Assembly: GCA_021732365.1 (NCBI GenBank)
Contig: JAKFVD010000004.1
Span: 34,319 to 98,318, forward strand
Source of the DNA: Methylotenera sp.
Lineage (GTDB): Bacteria > Pseudomonadota > Gammaproteobacteria > Burkholderiales > Methylophilaceae
Direction of reading: 5' to 3'
DNA: 64,000 nucleotides
A program made the translations under genes and the position numbers. The notes under the pieces were generated by a model. That model was not told the origin of the DNA. It was given only the letters and a program-made list of their open reading frames with translations, and ran no database searches. This document shows positions 26,252-36,766 of this stretch, one piece after another; positions within the stretch are counted from its first letter, which is position 1, and each line of letters begins with the position of its first letter.

Positions 26252-28387
26252 ATGCTTACGACTTTAAAAATTAAAATATATAACATCTGCCTAATAAATA
26301 TCTTTTTATTTTTTTATACTATTCCCATTATATTGCATGCTCAACAGTCTTATGATCCTTTTGAAAAGGTATGGTCATATTCAAAAAACTCTTATCATCC
26401 AAGTGACACAGTGCAAGCATCTGGAGTAGTTTATAAGAACTATTTACTAAGTGTGGATTTAGATGGAAATGTTCTTGCCTTGGATTTAGTATCAGGGAAT
26501 CTATTATGGACAGTAAAAATTGGAACTCCATCGGGTCGCAGAGGTTTTTATATAGATCAGAAAAATGGATATGTGTACATCAACGGTGGAACTTTTTTAT
26601 ATAAATTAAGAGTGTTAGACGGGACAATATTAAAAAAAATTGAAGTTGGAATGTCCCAAGTTGAACCAATAATTGTTGGTAACGACGCTATATTGTTCAA
26701 TCATATGGAAGGTAATATTAGCAGAGTAGACATAGAAAAAAATATTTTGATATGGAAACTATCTCTAGGCAGTACAGCCCGCATTTGGAGTCCGCCAGCC
26801 TTGTCAAACGATCAAAAAATTGCCTATATAGCTACTAGCAACCCTGGTAGCCTTGTCGCAGGAGAGACTAAAGTAAAAGGAAAAGATTATTCTTCTAGCT
26901 TAGTGGCAATTGATATAAGCAAAGGTAACGTTGTATTTAGTTATCAGGATGTTTTTAAGGATATCTGGGATTATGACGTCACAGGCAGACCCTTGCTAAT
27001 AGACAATTATAGGACTAATGATGGCAGAGAAATAAACGCGGTTTTCCAATTAACTAAAACAGGAAATATAATCGCATTGGATGCAAGAGACGGAACTGAA
27101 ATATATAAAGGTCAAACTGCCTTAAAGTTTGTTGATACAAACAAGGACGAGATTGAAGGGGTTTCACAGTTTCAGAGAGAATATTTATGGCCAGAAAGAT
27201 TTTCTGATATTTTAGTCGAACCAAAAGATTTGCGCTTGTCAGAAATGAACTCATTTAAATTACGTCATGCAAAATTTGGAGAATTTATCCCGCCCTCTGT
27301 CGACTATGATGTTGTTATAAAGGGACTACATGGTGGGGCGGAGTGGTTTGGTGGTCAGCTACATAGCAAGCACGGTACTAATTATTTGGTCGTGCCATAT
27401 AACGATTATGCTTGGATATTGAGGCTGGAGTACACTCAAGCTGAAAGTATTTTAGATAAGTTATGTATTTGGTTTATTGATAAAATTTTCAGGTTGGAAA
27501 ATAAAATTTTACGTATATTCAAATCAAATCCCGACACGACCGAAAAGACCAAATTTATTAGCGATGATAACGATTTTTCTGGCCATCGCTGGAGTCAGAG
27601 CGAATGGCGCAGAAAGTCATATGCGGATTGGGACAAGTATTGGACTGTGAGGGAAAGTATACACTATGCTACTTCACCTTTTTCTTACAATAAAACTTAC
27701 AGTCAAAATTGTGCTAGTTGTCACGGAAAAGCAAGGTTGGGGGATTATCAATCCGAACATGGTGGTGATGGATATATTCCAAGCTTACTTGGGTATACTT
27801 TAACAAAAAAATTTAAAAAATTTAATACTATTGATGCTTTAAATGCCATCCATCTAGATAAGCAAAAGCTTAATATTTCGCAAAAAGACTACAACAATAT
27901 GAATAATTTTTTTAATGAGTATGACAATAAGCAGTTAAGAAAAGGTAACCTTATTGCTACAGGCTTCTGGCAGATGCTTGCTGCTAAAGATGGATATCCT
28001 GCTAATAATCCTCCTTGGGGAGGTATCGGGATAGTGAATTTAGAAACGGGGAAATTAGAGAAAAAAATTTTGATTGGCGATAATAAAGTTAATGGAGTTG
28101 GTCTACCAATATTTGGAGGTATATCTTCCCCTACAACCGATAATTTGATTGCCGCAACTGGTACACCAGACTCCAAAGCTTTTATAATCGATTTAGATAC
28201 AAATACGGTAATTCAAAAAATAAAGTTGAGCTTTACAGGGTCTGCACCCCCTCTTTTGACTAAAATTGGTAAATGCGAAGCTTTCGTTTTCATTGAAACT
28301 GGAGGGAGGTTTGCCTGGAATAAAAAACGGAATGGATTTGTAATTTCACTATATAAGAAAAAGTCCTGTGATATCAATTCCATGTGA
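26252..28387 (+). CDS. PQQ-dependent dehydrogenase-like quinohaemoprotein, AT-rich
   Basis: About 711 residues from ATG 26252; a GTG at 26216 is an alternative, and neither has a good Shine-Dalgarno site. A signal peptide is likely (INIFLFFYTIPIILHAQQ). The beta-propeller blades show VDLDGNVLALDLVSGNLLWTV, ALDARDGTEIYKG and, near the C-terminus, YPANNPPWGGIGIVNLETG, as in membrane or soluble PQQ sugar dehydrogenases. A c-type haem site NCASCHGKARLGDYQ is inserted at ~500, as in quinohaemoproteins of this class. It would oxidise an alcohol or sugar in the periplasm and pass electrons to cytochromes. Codon use is far more AT-rich than in neighbours, and it follows an IS3 remnant, so horizontal origin is likely. 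Some usual propeller motifs are degenerate. Confidence 0.7.
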   Translation: MLTTLKIKIYNICLINIFLFFYTIPIILHAQQSYDPFEKVWSYSKNSYHPSDTVQASGVVYKNYLLSVDLDGNVLALDLVSGNLLWTVKIGTPSGRRGFYIDQKNGYVYINGGTFLYKLRVLDGTILKKIEVGMSQVEPIIVGNDAILFNHMEGNISRVDIEKNILIWKLSLGSTARIWSPPALSNDQKIAYIATSNPGSLVAGETKVKGKDYSSSLVAIDISKGNVVFSYQDVFKDIWDYDVTGRPLLIDNYRTNDGREINAVFQLTKTGNIIALDARDGTEIYKGQTALKFVDTNKDEIEGVSQFQREYLWPERFSDILVEPKDLRLSEMNSFKLRHAKFGEFIPPSVDYDVVIKGLHGGAEWFGGQLHSKHGTNYLVVPYNDYAWILRLEYTQAESILDKLCIWFIDKIFRLENKILRIFKSNPDTTEKTKFISDDNDFSGHRWSQSEWRRKSYADWDKYWTVRESIHYATSPFSYNKTYSQNCASCHGKARLGDYQSEHGGDGYIPSLLGYTLTKKFKKFNTIDALNAIHLDKQKLNISQKDYNNMNNFFNEYDNKQLRKGNLIATGFWQMLAAKDGYPANNPPWGGIGIVNLETGKLEKKILIGDNKVNGVGLPIFGGISSPTTDNLIAATGTPDSKAFIIDLDTNTVIQKIKLSFTGSAPPLLTKIGKCEAFVFIETGGRFAWNKKRNGFVISLYKKKSCDINSM

Positions 28388-28826
28388 CACATTTTATGAA
28401 GAGCTTATGTTTAAGCCTAAGCTTGTCCTGAAGTTGACCTCCAACGAGTTGGTAGGTATAGCCTTTTTTGTGCAAGCCCTTTCAAAGGCCTAATTACTCA
28501 TTCCATTTATCTGTGTATGACGTATATATCTGTTACAAAACATTTCAATATAATCAAAAATATCGGCTGATATTTTATCTCTCATATGAGACACATGGTT
28601 GAGGATTATTTACTTACTTTAGACCACTTAAAATGATTCTGTAACCCCATTTAAAAGTAAGTTTTAATCCGTCGGAAGATACTTATGTGTTTGAGGCAGA
28701 TGCTAAAGGTTGATTAAATAACTGGTGCTTTATGCAATGAGGAAGCTAGCTAAGAAAGATGATGAGTTTATAGATGTAATTGAGTTTGTGTAGTTACTCA
28801 GTTTTGATTTCTAAGATTAACGGCAA
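28388..28826. other. AT-rich intergenic region after the quinoprotein gene
   Basis: About 440 bases without a credible reading frame, RNA or terminator. It marks the right edge of the AT-rich insertion patch between waaP and the acyltransferase gene. I see no clear direct repeats matching the left edge. Confidence 0.4.
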
Positions 28827-29684
28827 CTATTTCTGCTTATTAATCGCATGCCGTCTTTGTTTGTAGCGGTCATAACGCCATAAGTATTGCGCCGGGTTTA
28901 GTGCAATCTGCTGTTCGATTGCTTTGTTTAATAATGTTGCAGTGGCAATCGATTCCAATTGCGTGATATGAATTTCATAGCCTGCACCATTTGCCAGTCG
29001 CTCACCAAACGCCATGATGACAGTTGCGCCAGTTTTTTCGGCTAATTTGCTGGCTAGTGTCATGGTGTAGGCAGGCCTGCCGAAAAAATCTGCCCATTCG
29101 CCTTCACCTGCGGCGGGTATCTGGTCTGGCAAAATACCAATCGCTTCATTGCGTTTTAGCGCCTGCATCAGCTTACGCACACCACTGGCATTTGCCTCCG
29201 CCAGGGTCACTCCTGTACGGGTGCGGCCTTGCAAGATAAATTGCTTTAACAATTGTAATTTAGGCGCGCGATATAGCACGGTAATCGGATGCTTTGATCC
29301 ATAGTAAATAGAGGTAATCTCAAAACACCCTAAATGCGGCGTTAAGAAAATAATCCCTTTGCCGCGTTGCAACGCATCTTTCACAATTTCCCAGCCGTGC
29401 ACTTGCCTCACCAAAGGCAATATGTCGACTTCTTTTTTCTGCCAAATGCCAATCGTTTCTAGCACCGCTTTACCAGATTCAACAATATTTTCATTTAAAA
29501 TCTGTTTGAATTGTTGGGTGTCTTTAGCTAAACCACTGGTTTTAATATTATTTTTGATGGTGACTGCCGATTTTGGCGAACAGTAATAGACTAACCAGCC
29601 AAGTGCGGCACCCAAGCGGTGTAAACTTGGTAGTGATAAAATACCAAAAAATTTGAAAACAGTATTAAAAATAAAATTCAGCAT
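28827..29684 (-). CDS. Lipid A late acyltransferase, LpxL/HtrB family
   Basis: 285 residues of the lysophospholipid/lauroyl acyltransferase family. An N-terminal hydrophobic segment anchors it to the inner membrane. The catalytic H-x4-E motif is HLGCFE in IFLTPHLGCFEITSIYYG, followed by YRAPK and LPDQIPAAGEGEWADFFGRPAYT. The C-terminus has NPAQYLWRYDRYKQRR, near the family's usual WxxxRxK end. It adds a secondary fatty acid to Kdo-lipid A or a related acceptor. The chain length and position cannot be told. It is divergent from the kinase-like gene that follows. Confidence 0.85.
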   Translation of the reverse strand: MLNFIFNTVFKFFGILSLPSLHRLGAALGWLVYYCSPKSAVTIKNNIKTSGLAKDTQQFKQILNENIVESGKAVLETIGIWQKKEVDILPLVRQVHGWEIVKDALQRGKGIIFLTPHLGCFEITSIYYGSKHPITVLYRAPKLQLLKQFILQGRTRTGVTLAEANASGVRKLMQALKRNEAIGILPDQIPAAGEGEWADFFGRPAYTMTLASKLAEKTGATVIMAFGERLANGAGYEIHITQLESIATATLLNKAIEQQIALNPAQYLWRYDRYKQRRHAINKQK

Positions 29685-29744
29685 ACTTTAAAGCTTATAT
29701 GGTAGTTATTAATTGGCTTAAAGCGACAGTTTAAAGGATATTTT

Positions 29745-30515
29745 TTGCAAAGTACTCACTCGCCACAATTTCAGCAGTTGCTGCAGCAACATCAGCTAGC
29801 CAGCTTTGAGCAATTGTGGAATTATCAAGGTGATTGGTTTGAGCCGCCTAACCGCGAGCGCGGTGGCTGGAGTGGTGTCAATTATATTGAATTGGCTGAT
29901 GAAGCTGGTGTAAAACATGGCTTTTACTTGAAGCGACAGCAAGCGCATATGCGCCGCACATGGCAGTACCCAATTGCAGGTGAGCCAACTTTTGTGCGTG
30001 AATTTGAAATTTTGCAGCATTTAAGCAAGCATCATGTGGCAACGCCAACACTGGTTTTTTTTGGCAGCCAGCAAGATAAAGCGATATTATTGACTGAAGC
30101 TTTAACAGGATTTTTGGCGGCTGATGAGTGGCTAAAAAATCATAGTAATATCAGTATTAGCCAGCAGAATGGACTGATGCAGGCGTTGGCAGATGCGGTG
30201 CGTAATTTGCATCACGCAGGTGTTCAACATCGCTCGCTTTACCTTAAGCATCTGTTTGTTAAGGAAAATAATGCTGATATCAATGATAGTGGTTTTGAAG
30301 TCGCTGCCATTGATTTTGAAAAATCGCGCATTACCGTTTTGATTAAGTGGTTTCGATTTTCTGATTTAATCACGCTGCATTATCGAACTGCTGATTTAAG
30401 GGCGAGCAATAAGCTGGCTTTTTTTAAACAGTATTTTGCTATTCAACATTTAACGCCATTTTATAAAGCTTTATGCCGCTATTTGCATCAACAATCATTA
30501 CAAAAAAGACGCTAA
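29745..30515 (+). CDS. WaaP/InaA-like kinase-fold protein, TTG start
   Basis: 256 residues. Start is TTG at 29745 with AAAGGA 7 bases upstream; the first in-frame ATG would be ~67 codons later, inside the N-lobe. Features: NYIELADEAGVKHGFYLKRQQAH (ATP-binding Lys), LLTEALTGFLAADEWL, catalytic-loop position reads QHRSLYLKHLFV with Ser where WaaP has Asp, then VAAIDFEKSR (metal Asp). The loss of the catalytic Asp suggests altered or absent activity, though HRS variants occur in the InaA-like branch as I recall. It probably acts on inner core LPS. It is followed 4 bases later by a GT9 gene. Confidence 0.75.
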   Translation: MQSTHSPQFQQLLQQHQLASFEQLWNYQGDWFEPPNRERGGWSGVNYIELADEAGVKHGFYLKRQQAHMRRTWQYPIAGEPTFVREFEILQHLSKHHVATPTLVFFGSQQDKAILLTEALTGFLAADEWLKNHSNISISQQNGLMQALADAVRNLHHAGVQHRSLYLKHLFVKENNADINDSGFEVAAIDFEKSRITVLIKWFRFSDLITLHYRTADLRASNKLAFFKQYFAIQHLTPFYKALCRYLHQQSLQKRR

Positions 30516-30519
30516 AACC

Positions 30520-31488
30520 ATGCTTTTAATTAACTCAGATAACATTCTAATCATCGCTTCGGCCAGCACGGGGAATAATATTTTTTGTACGCCAGCGATT
30601 CGCTTATTACGAAAGAGTCTGCCGCAAGCCAAACTAGATGTAGTTGCCCTAAACAAATTAAGCGCAGAAGTGTTTGCAGGCAATCCAGATATTGGGCAAA
30701 TTTATGTGTTAAGTAAAAGTCGACATGTGAATAAATTAGCTAAAAATTACAATAAAATCATTGTATTGAATAAAAACTCGCTTAAAAAACTATCCGATAT
30801 TCAAGCGTCATTTATTCAAGTTCCAGCGCTAACGGATACGATGCATCATGCTGAGCATTTGCTGCAATTTGTGGCTGGTTTATTGAATGTTAACGTGACT
30901 GATGACGACCGCCGTTATGTGATTGAGACGCATCAGACAGCAGAATCGCTGTTGGCAAAATTCAAACTTGATTCGAATGCAACTTTAATCAATATTCATT
31001 TGGGCTGCGGAACAACGGTGTTGCACGGTTGGAAGTTTTTTTATGCTAGGCGCGCAGATGATAAAAAACTATGGTCGATTGATGCGTATATCGCGCTGGG
31101 AAACGCATTAAAGCAAGCCATTCCTAATTTACGCATTGCGATTACTGGCACTAGCAACGAATCATTTTTGGCGAAAAAGTTTGAGAAAAATGTGCCGAAC
31201 ACCATTAATCTGGTGGGCAAAACCACCGTTGCAGATTTGCGTGCCCTGATGCAACGTGCCGATTTATTTATTGCACACGATTGTGGTGTTTTTCATATTG
31301 CCGCTGCTTCAGATGTGCCGATTGTTGGTTTGTATGGGCCAACTAACCCAGTAACCACTGGCCCTTTCCCACTTGAGCCGCAACATGCTTTAATTAAAAG
31401 AGCGTTGATGGCGGATATTACAGTGGAAGAGGTGGTGGTTGCCGCCGCACGTTTATTAGAAAAGTTTCCGCGCCTTGCAAAAGCCTGA
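30520..31488 (+). CDS. GT9-family heptosyltransferase-like protein
   Basis: 322 residues. The N-terminus NILIIASASTGNNIFCTPAIRLLRKSLPQA matches the family start (usually RxxxLGDxxxTTPxxxxL), although the usual Gly-Asp is replaced by Gly-Asn. The C-terminal donor site is LFIAHDCGVFHIAAASDVPIVGLYGPTNP, close to the GPTDP pattern in heptosyltransferases. It likely transfers heptose or another ADP/UDP-sugar to the LPS core. It is the middle gene of a tight row with the kinase-like genes on either side. The acceptor is unknown. Confidence 0.8.
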   Translation: MLLINSDNILIIASASTGNNIFCTPAIRLLRKSLPQAKLDVVALNKLSAEVFAGNPDIGQIYVLSKSRHVNKLAKNYNKIIVLNKNSLKKLSDIQASFIQVPALTDTMHHAEHLLQFVAGLLNVNVTDDDRRYVIETHQTAESLLAKFKLDSNATLINIHLGCGTTVLHGWKFFYARRADDKKLWSIDAYIALGNALKQAIPNLRIAITGTSNESFLAKKFEKNVPNTINLVGKTTVADLRALMQRADLFIAHDCGVFHIAAASDVPIVGLYGPTNPVTTGPFPLEPQHALIKRALMADITVEEVVVAAARLLEKFPRLAKA

Positions 31489-31498
31489 TTTAAAGTCG

Positions 31499-32962
31499 AT
31501 GAATGCGCCTTGTGTGATGGCGTTTGATTTACGTTTGGCTGACGGCTCAATTTTAGCGATAAACGAAATTGTGCGCGTAGTACCCAATAAACGCTTGGTA
31601 TGCAAAGCGCTTTGGAATAATCAAGCGGTGTATGCAAAAGTGTTTATTGGCACAAACGCCAAACGCTATGCGCAGCGAGATAAGCAGGGCGTACAAGCTT
31701 TAATAAATGCCAATATTGCAACGCCCGATTTGCTTCACACGGCCAGTATTGAAGACAATATTGACGCTGGCGAAGTGTTAATATTTAAAGCAATCACTGC
31801 GCAAAATGCAGAAGTGCTATACCAGCAACTAATAGAATCAAAGCAACAGTCCGCGCGTTTACATTTAATGTTGCAACTGACCAAGGTAGTTGCGCAAATG
31901 CACAATGCCAATTTGCAGCAAACAGACCTCTATTTTAAAAACTTTTTGGTTGATGCTGATACGGTCTATGCGATTGATGGCGATGGGATTCAGCCGTTTT
32001 CAACCATATTTAAAAAACGCCAAAAGCAGCATAATTTGGCAGCACTGTTATCTAAAATGGATGGGCTGGATACTGACTGGATAGAGGATTGCTATGCACA
32101 TTATTGCAAACAATCAGATACAAAATACACCCCATTTGATTTTGCAGGGCACTATGTATTAACGCAAAAAATACGTCAAAAAGCGGCAAGTAGTTATGCG
32201 GACAAAAAAGTATTCAGAACCTGCACCGATGTAAAAGTTAAGCAGAATTTTAAGCAGTATATGGCGATATCTCACGATTTTGATGTTACAAATTTATCGT
32301 CACTCGAGCTGGATGACGCTCTAAGCGATACAAAAAATAGATTTAAAAGTGGCAATACTTGCACAGTCGGCAGGGTATTGATGGCTAATCGAAGTGTGGT
32401 TGTTAAGCGTTACAACATTAAAAATATTTGGCACGCATTCAAATTAAGTATTACTCAAAGCCGTGCCGCAAAATCTTGGGCAAATGCACACCGCTTACAG
32501 CTTTTAAATGTGGCAACAGCAAAGCCATTGGCATTGATTAAAGAGCGATTTGGCTGGTTAAAGCGTAGGGCGTATTTTTTAACGGAATACATTGATGCAC
32601 CAGATATTGCCAATTTTTTTGCGTTAAGTATTGACGATGAAACCAAACAAAAAGTCGCCTATGAAACGGCTTTGTTATTTTATAAGCTCAATTTATTGCA
32701 AATTTCGCATGGTGATTGCAAAGCCAGCAATATCAAAATTGTGGATGACAAGCCCGTTTTAATCGATTTGGATAGCATGCAAGCGCACACTTCTATTGGG
32801 TGGTTTGAGAGAAAACATATAAGAGATTTGAAAAGATTTATGCAAAATTGGGCTAACACTCCAGAAACTGCTGCCATTTTTAAGCTAGCGTTTATTCAAG
32901 CCTATAATGAAATCGACGATTACATGATGCCAACGATTTTAGAGCGGGCAAAAATTGCTTAA
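31499..32962 (+). CDS. Tandem WaaP-like double kinase
   Basis: About 487 residues from ATG 31499; a TTG at 31475 would overlap the upstream gene by 14 bases, and neither has a strong ribosome site. It contains two kinase-fold halves. First half (~1-235): RLVCKALWNNQAVYAKVFIG (Lys), QTDLYFKNFLV (catalytic Asp) and VYAIDGDG (metal Asp). Second half (~265-485): RSVVVKRYNIKNIWHAFK (Lys), HGDCKASNIKIV (catalytic Asp, Asn) and PVLIDLDSM (metal Asp). Both halves keep the key residues, so it may phosphorylate two core positions. It ends the LPS kinase/transferase row. Confidence 0.75.
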   Translation: MNAPCVMAFDLRLADGSILAINEIVRVVPNKRLVCKALWNNQAVYAKVFIGTNAKRYAQRDKQGVQALINANIATPDLLHTASIEDNIDAGEVLIFKAITAQNAEVLYQQLIESKQQSARLHLMLQLTKVVAQMHNANLQQTDLYFKNFLVDADTVYAIDGDGIQPFSTIFKKRQKQHNLAALLSKMDGLDTDWIEDCYAHYCKQSDTKYTPFDFAGHYVLTQKIRQKAASSYADKKVFRTCTDVKVKQNFKQYMAISHDFDVTNLSSLELDDALSDTKNRFKSGNTCTVGRVLMANRSVVVKRYNIKNIWHAFKLSITQSRAAKSWANAHRLQLLNVATAKPLALIKERFGWLKRRAYFLTEYIDAPDIANFFALSIDDETKQKVAYETALLFYKLNLLQISHGDCKASNIKIVDDKPVLIDLDSMQAHTSIGWFERKHIRDLKRFMQNWANTPETAAIFKLAFIQAYNEIDDYMMPTILERAKIA

Positions 32963-33056
32963 ACAACCTAATCTTAAATTAAACAATCGGGGTTTAAAAT
33001 CAAACAATGAGGCTTAAACCAAGTAAAATACTGAAAACACAAAAGAGATTAATAGC

Positions 33057-34790
33057 ATGATTGTATTAGGGTTATCGGGCGCGCTGGGTCATGATGCTTC
33101 AGCGGCAATTTTAGTAGATGGCAAAATTATTGCGGCAGCAGAAGAAGAGCGCTTTATTCGCGATAAACACGCTAAAAATAAATTCCCGTATGAAGCAGCT
33201 AAATTTTGCTTAAAGCAGGCGGGAATCAAAGCGGAAGATGTCGATATCGTTGCCTTCCCTTATGCGGAAATTCCACTCACCAGCAATGCGCGTTGGCACT
33301 ACGCTAAACGTCATTGGTATGCGCCAGATAGAGCCATTGATGCGCTATTTAACGGCAATCGTCGTTTCCGCCGTAATCGCGATAAATCATTAAAATTGAT
33401 GGCAGATTTGGGTTTAACCAATGCCAAATTTGTGCCTGTAGAGCATCATTTGGCACATGCCTCTAGCGCGTATCACTTAAGTGGCTTTAAAGAAAAAACT
33501 GCGATTGTGGGTATTGACGGTAAAGGCGAATACGCCACCACTTTCTTTGGCTACGGCGAAAATGGCGTCATTCACAAAATCAAAGAATTTTACGATCCAG
33601 ATTCGTTAGGTGGTATGTATGGCGCCATTACCGAATACTTGGGTTTTGAGATGCTGGACGGCGAATTCAAAGTGATGGGCATGGCGCCTTACGGTGACAG
33701 CTCTAAATATGACCTTTCACGTTTAGTTACGTTTGAAAATGGCGAATTAAAAGTCAATACTAAGTTAGTCAATGTGGTTGGTTTGCGACGATATAAAGAG
33801 AATAGTCCGGATGGAAAATCTAAGGGCTATTATTTCACGCCAGAGTTAATTGATTGGCTTGGCCCAAAACGTAGCGGCGATGAAATCGATAATCCGTATA
33901 TCCACTATGCGGCATCTGTGCAAGCGTTGCTGGAAGATGTCGCGCTGAAAATGATTGATTATTATCTGGGCGATATCATTAAAGAAACTGGTCGTATTGC
34001 GATGGCGGGCGGCGTAGCGCTGAATGTTAAATTGAATCAGCGCATTATTAATATGCCGCACGTGAAAGAATTATTTGTGCAACCAGCGTCTGGCGATAAT
34101 GGTACTTCCTTGGGCGCAGCTACTTATGCCGCTCATTTGGCTGGCGAAACCATCCATAAAATGGAACATGCTTATTTAGGCCCGGCATATAGCAGCGCAG
34201 AATGTATCGCCGCATGTGAAGCGCATCCTAACAAGCCGATATTCACCAAAGTAGAAAATTTCCCGCAAAAAGCGGCTGAATTATTAGCAGCTGGCAATCC
34301 ACTGGCGTGGCTGCAAGGCCGCATGGAATTTGGCCCGCGCTCATTGGGTTGTCGCAGTATTTTGGGTGATCCAAGCTTTCCTGGCGTGGCCGATAGAATC
34401 AACGCGCAGATTAAATATCGCGAACGCTGGCGTCCGTTTTGCCCCAGCATGCTAGATAAAGTGGCGCCAGAAATATTACAGACCAATCATCCTGCGCCGT
34501 ATATGACGTTTACCTTTGATGTGGCGGAAAGCTGGAAATCGCGCATTCCAGAAGTGGTGCATGAAGATGGCACCGCGCGTGCGCAAGTGGTGACGCATGC
34601 AACCAATCCGCGCTATTACGAATTAATTGAACATCTAGAAAAATTGCGCGGCAACGCGGTCGTGCTGAATACGTCATTGAATCGTCGCGGCGAACCAATG
34701 ATTTGTAGCCCAACAGATGCGCTGAATATGTTTTATGGCTGTGATTTAGAGTATTTGATGTTGGAAGACATTTTAGTCACCAAAAAATAA
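33057..34790 (+). CDS. NodU/CmcH-type carbamoyltransferase
   Basis: 577 residues. The N-terminal Kae1-like part has LSGALGHDASAAILVDGKI, EEERFIRDKHAKNKFP, and the metal-binding VEHHLAHASSAYH (His residues). MAGGVALNVKLNQ and SGDNGTSLGAATYAAH are the conserved glycine-rich pieces. The C-terminal YrdC-like part has WLQGRMEFGPRSLGCRSILGDP. The family transfers a carbamoyl group from carbamoyl phosphate via carbamoyl-adenylate to a hydroxyl. In this LPS context it likely O-carbamoylates a core sugar. Carbamoyl phosphate comes from CarAB; carA starts at the right end of the window. Confidence 0.9.
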   Translation: MIVLGLSGALGHDASAAILVDGKIIAAAEEERFIRDKHAKNKFPYEAAKFCLKQAGIKAEDVDIVAFPYAEIPLTSNARWHYAKRHWYAPDRAIDALFNGNRRFRRNRDKSLKLMADLGLTNAKFVPVEHHLAHASSAYHLSGFKEKTAIVGIDGKGEYATTFFGYGENGVIHKIKEFYDPDSLGGMYGAITEYLGFEMLDGEFKVMGMAPYGDSSKYDLSRLVTFENGELKVNTKLVNVVGLRRYKENSPDGKSKGYYFTPELIDWLGPKRSGDEIDNPYIHYAASVQALLEDVALKMIDYYLGDIIKETGRIAMAGGVALNVKLNQRIINMPHVKELFVQPASGDNGTSLGAATYAAHLAGETIHKMEHAYLGPAYSSAECIAACEAHPNKPIFTKVENFPQKAAELLAAGNPLAWLQGRMEFGPRSLGCRSILGDPSFPGVADRINAQIKYRERWRPFCPSMLDKVAPEILQTNHPAPYMTFTFDVAESWKSRIPEVVHEDGTARAQVVTHATNPRYYELIEHLEKLRGNAVVLNTSLNRRGEPMICSPTDALNMFYGCDLEYLMLEDILVTKK

Positions 34791-34951
34791 TTTATAGCTT
34801 ATTGAGTGTTAACTCAGGAATTTATTGCCTTACAGCCTTGTTTTGATAGTGATTCAGTGCTATTAAAACCCTTTGTGGTTTGACGAATAAGCCTGAATTA
34901 GCGATAATTGACTGTTAGGTTCATTTAAATAATTATTATAAAAAAGCATCT

Positions 34952-36766
34952 ATGAAACAATCTTTGGTAGAAGTGACAGAACGTATTATTGAGCGCAGTC
35001 GTCCTACAAGGGCTGCTTATTTGCACAGAGTAGACGCGATTATTAACCGTGAAAAAGGTGCGGATAGATTGGGCTGTGCAAACGTAGCGCACGCGGTTGC
35101 TGCTTTGCCAGCTAACGATAAGTTTAAGATTGTGGTAGAAAAAGCACCGCATATCGGCATTATCACTGCTTATAATGAGATGCTTTCTGCGCATCAACCC
35201 TATGTCAATTATCCTGATATTTTGCGTGACGAAGCGCATAAGCTAGGCGCAACTGTGCAGGTTGCAGGCGGTGTGCCAGCCATGTGTGATGGCATCACCC
35301 AAGGCGAGCCAGGCATGGAATTGTCATTATTCAGTCGCGATAATATTGCGATGGGCACCGCAATTGGTTTATCACATGATGTATTTGATGCGGCTTTAAT
35401 GCTGGGTGTGTGCGATAAAATCGTGCCAGGTTTATTGATTGGTGCATTGCATTTTGGGCATTTGCCCACCGTATTTGTGCCTGCAGGCCCTATGAGCACT
35501 GGTTTGGATAACACATCAAAATCAAAAGTGCGCGAAAAATACGCACAAGGTTTAGTAGGGCGCGAAGAACTGTTTGCCAGCGAATCTGCGGCTTATCATG
35601 GCGCAGGTACTTGTACGTTTTATGGCACGGCAAACAGCAATCAAATGCTGCTAGAAGCCATGGGTTTACATGTGCCAGGCGCTGCATTTATTCATCCGCA
35701 TGATGGTTTGCGTGAGGATATGACCCGTGAAGCCGTAAGGTTAGTCTTAAACAATACGCGTAAAGATAATTTCATTCCGATTGGTAAATTGGTGGATGAG
35801 CATGTGATTGTGAACGCGATGGTGGCTTTGTTAGCGACTGGTGGCTCAACCAATCATCTTATCCATTGGGTAGCCGTAGCGCGCGCCGCTGGTATTATCA
35901 TTGACTGGACAGACTTCCACTATCTTGCAAAAGGTACGCCATTACTGGCAAGTGTTTATCCAAATGGCAAAGCCGATGTAAATGAATTCCAACAAGCTGG
36001 CGGCCCAGGTTTTGTAATCCGCGAATTGATTGAAGGCGGCTATATGTACCCAGATGTGTACACTGTTGCTAAAGGTGGTTTACGCGAATTTGGTAAAAAA
36101 CCAGTTAAAGAAGATGGTAAATTGGTATGGAAAGATTATCCAGCCGAAAGTGGCGATGAAACCGTGGTGCGTACAGCCGCGCATCCATTTAATGAATCGG
36201 GCGGCTTGCGTTTGTTAAAAGGTAATTTAGGCCGCAGTGTGATTAAGATTTCTGCTGTGCCAGAAGATCGCCACATTATTGAAGCGCCAGCCATTGTGTT
36301 TGATGCGCAAGAAGAATTGTTAGCCGCATTTGATCGCGGCGAGTTAGAAAAAGATTTCGTAGCAGTAGTGCGTTTTCAAGGCCCAAAAGCCAACGGTATG
36401 CCAGAATTACACAAACTAACACCGCCATTAGCCGTATTGCAAAATAAAGGTTTTATGGTGGCAATTGTTACAGATGGTCGCATGAGTGGCGCATCTGGCA
36501 AAATTCCAGCGGCAATTCATTTAAGCCCGGAAGCTAGTGCAGGTGGTGCAATTGCTAAAATTCGTACCGGTGATATTGTGCGTTTAAACGCCAGCGTAGG
36601 TACATTAAACGTGTTGGTAGATGAAGACACATGGGCGGATCGTGAAGCAGAAGAATTGTCTGATGCGAAACGTAACAATAATTCGCACGGCATTGGGCGC
36701 GAGTTGTTTGGTGGAATGCGGAAGAATGTGTTGTCAGCTGAAGAAGGCGCCATCACTTGGCTCTAG
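34952..36766 (+). CDS. edd: Phosphogluconate dehydratase
   Basis: 604 residues, the usual Edd length. [4Fe-4S] cluster ligands lie in [21 protein letters not shown] and [16 protein letters not shown], with [23 protein letters not shown] sequence at 35.6 kb (here [20 protein letters not shown]). [17 protein letters not shown] and [20 protein letters not shown] are also family-typical. It converts 6-phosphogluconate to KDPG. In methylotrophs this feeds the KDPG aldolase variant of the ribulose monophosphate cycle. Eda follows after 191 bases that contain a nested inverted repeat beginning at the edd stop. Confidence 0.96.
   Translation: MKQSLVEVTERIIERSRPTRAAYLHRVDAIINREKGADRLGCANVAHAVAALPANDKFKIVVEKAPHIGIITAYNEMLSAHQPYVNYPDILRDEAHKLGATVQVAGGVPAMCDGITQGEPGMELSLFSRDNIAMGTAIGLSHDVFDAALMLGVCDKIVPGLLIGALHFGHLPTVFVPAGPMSTGLDNTSKSKVREKYAQGLVGREELFASESAAYHGAGTCTFYGTANSNQMLLEAMGLHVPGAAFIHPHDGLREDMTREAVRLVLNNTRKDNFIPIGKLVDEHVIVNAMVALLATGGSTNHLIHWVAVARAAGIIIDWTDFHYLAKGTPLLASVYPNGKADVNEFQQAGGPGFVIRELIEGGYMYPDVYTVAKGGLREFGKKPVKEDGKLVWKDYPAESGDETVVRTAAHPFNESGGLRLLKGNLGRSVIKISAVPEDRHIIEAPAIVFDAQEELLAAFDRGELEKDFVAVVRFQGPKANGMPELHKLTPPLAVLQNKGFMVAIVTDGRMSGASGKIPAAIHLSPEASAGGAIAKIRTGDIVRLNASVGTLNVLVDEDTWADREAEELSDAKRNNNSHGIGRELFGGMRKNVLSAEEGAITWL

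Noticed and set aside
32975..33050. Imperfect repeat AAACAATCGGGGTTTAAA / AAACAATGAGGCTTAAAC before the carbamoyltransferase
   Set aside because: Two diverged short copies in AT-rich sequence; too weak to claim a functional element.
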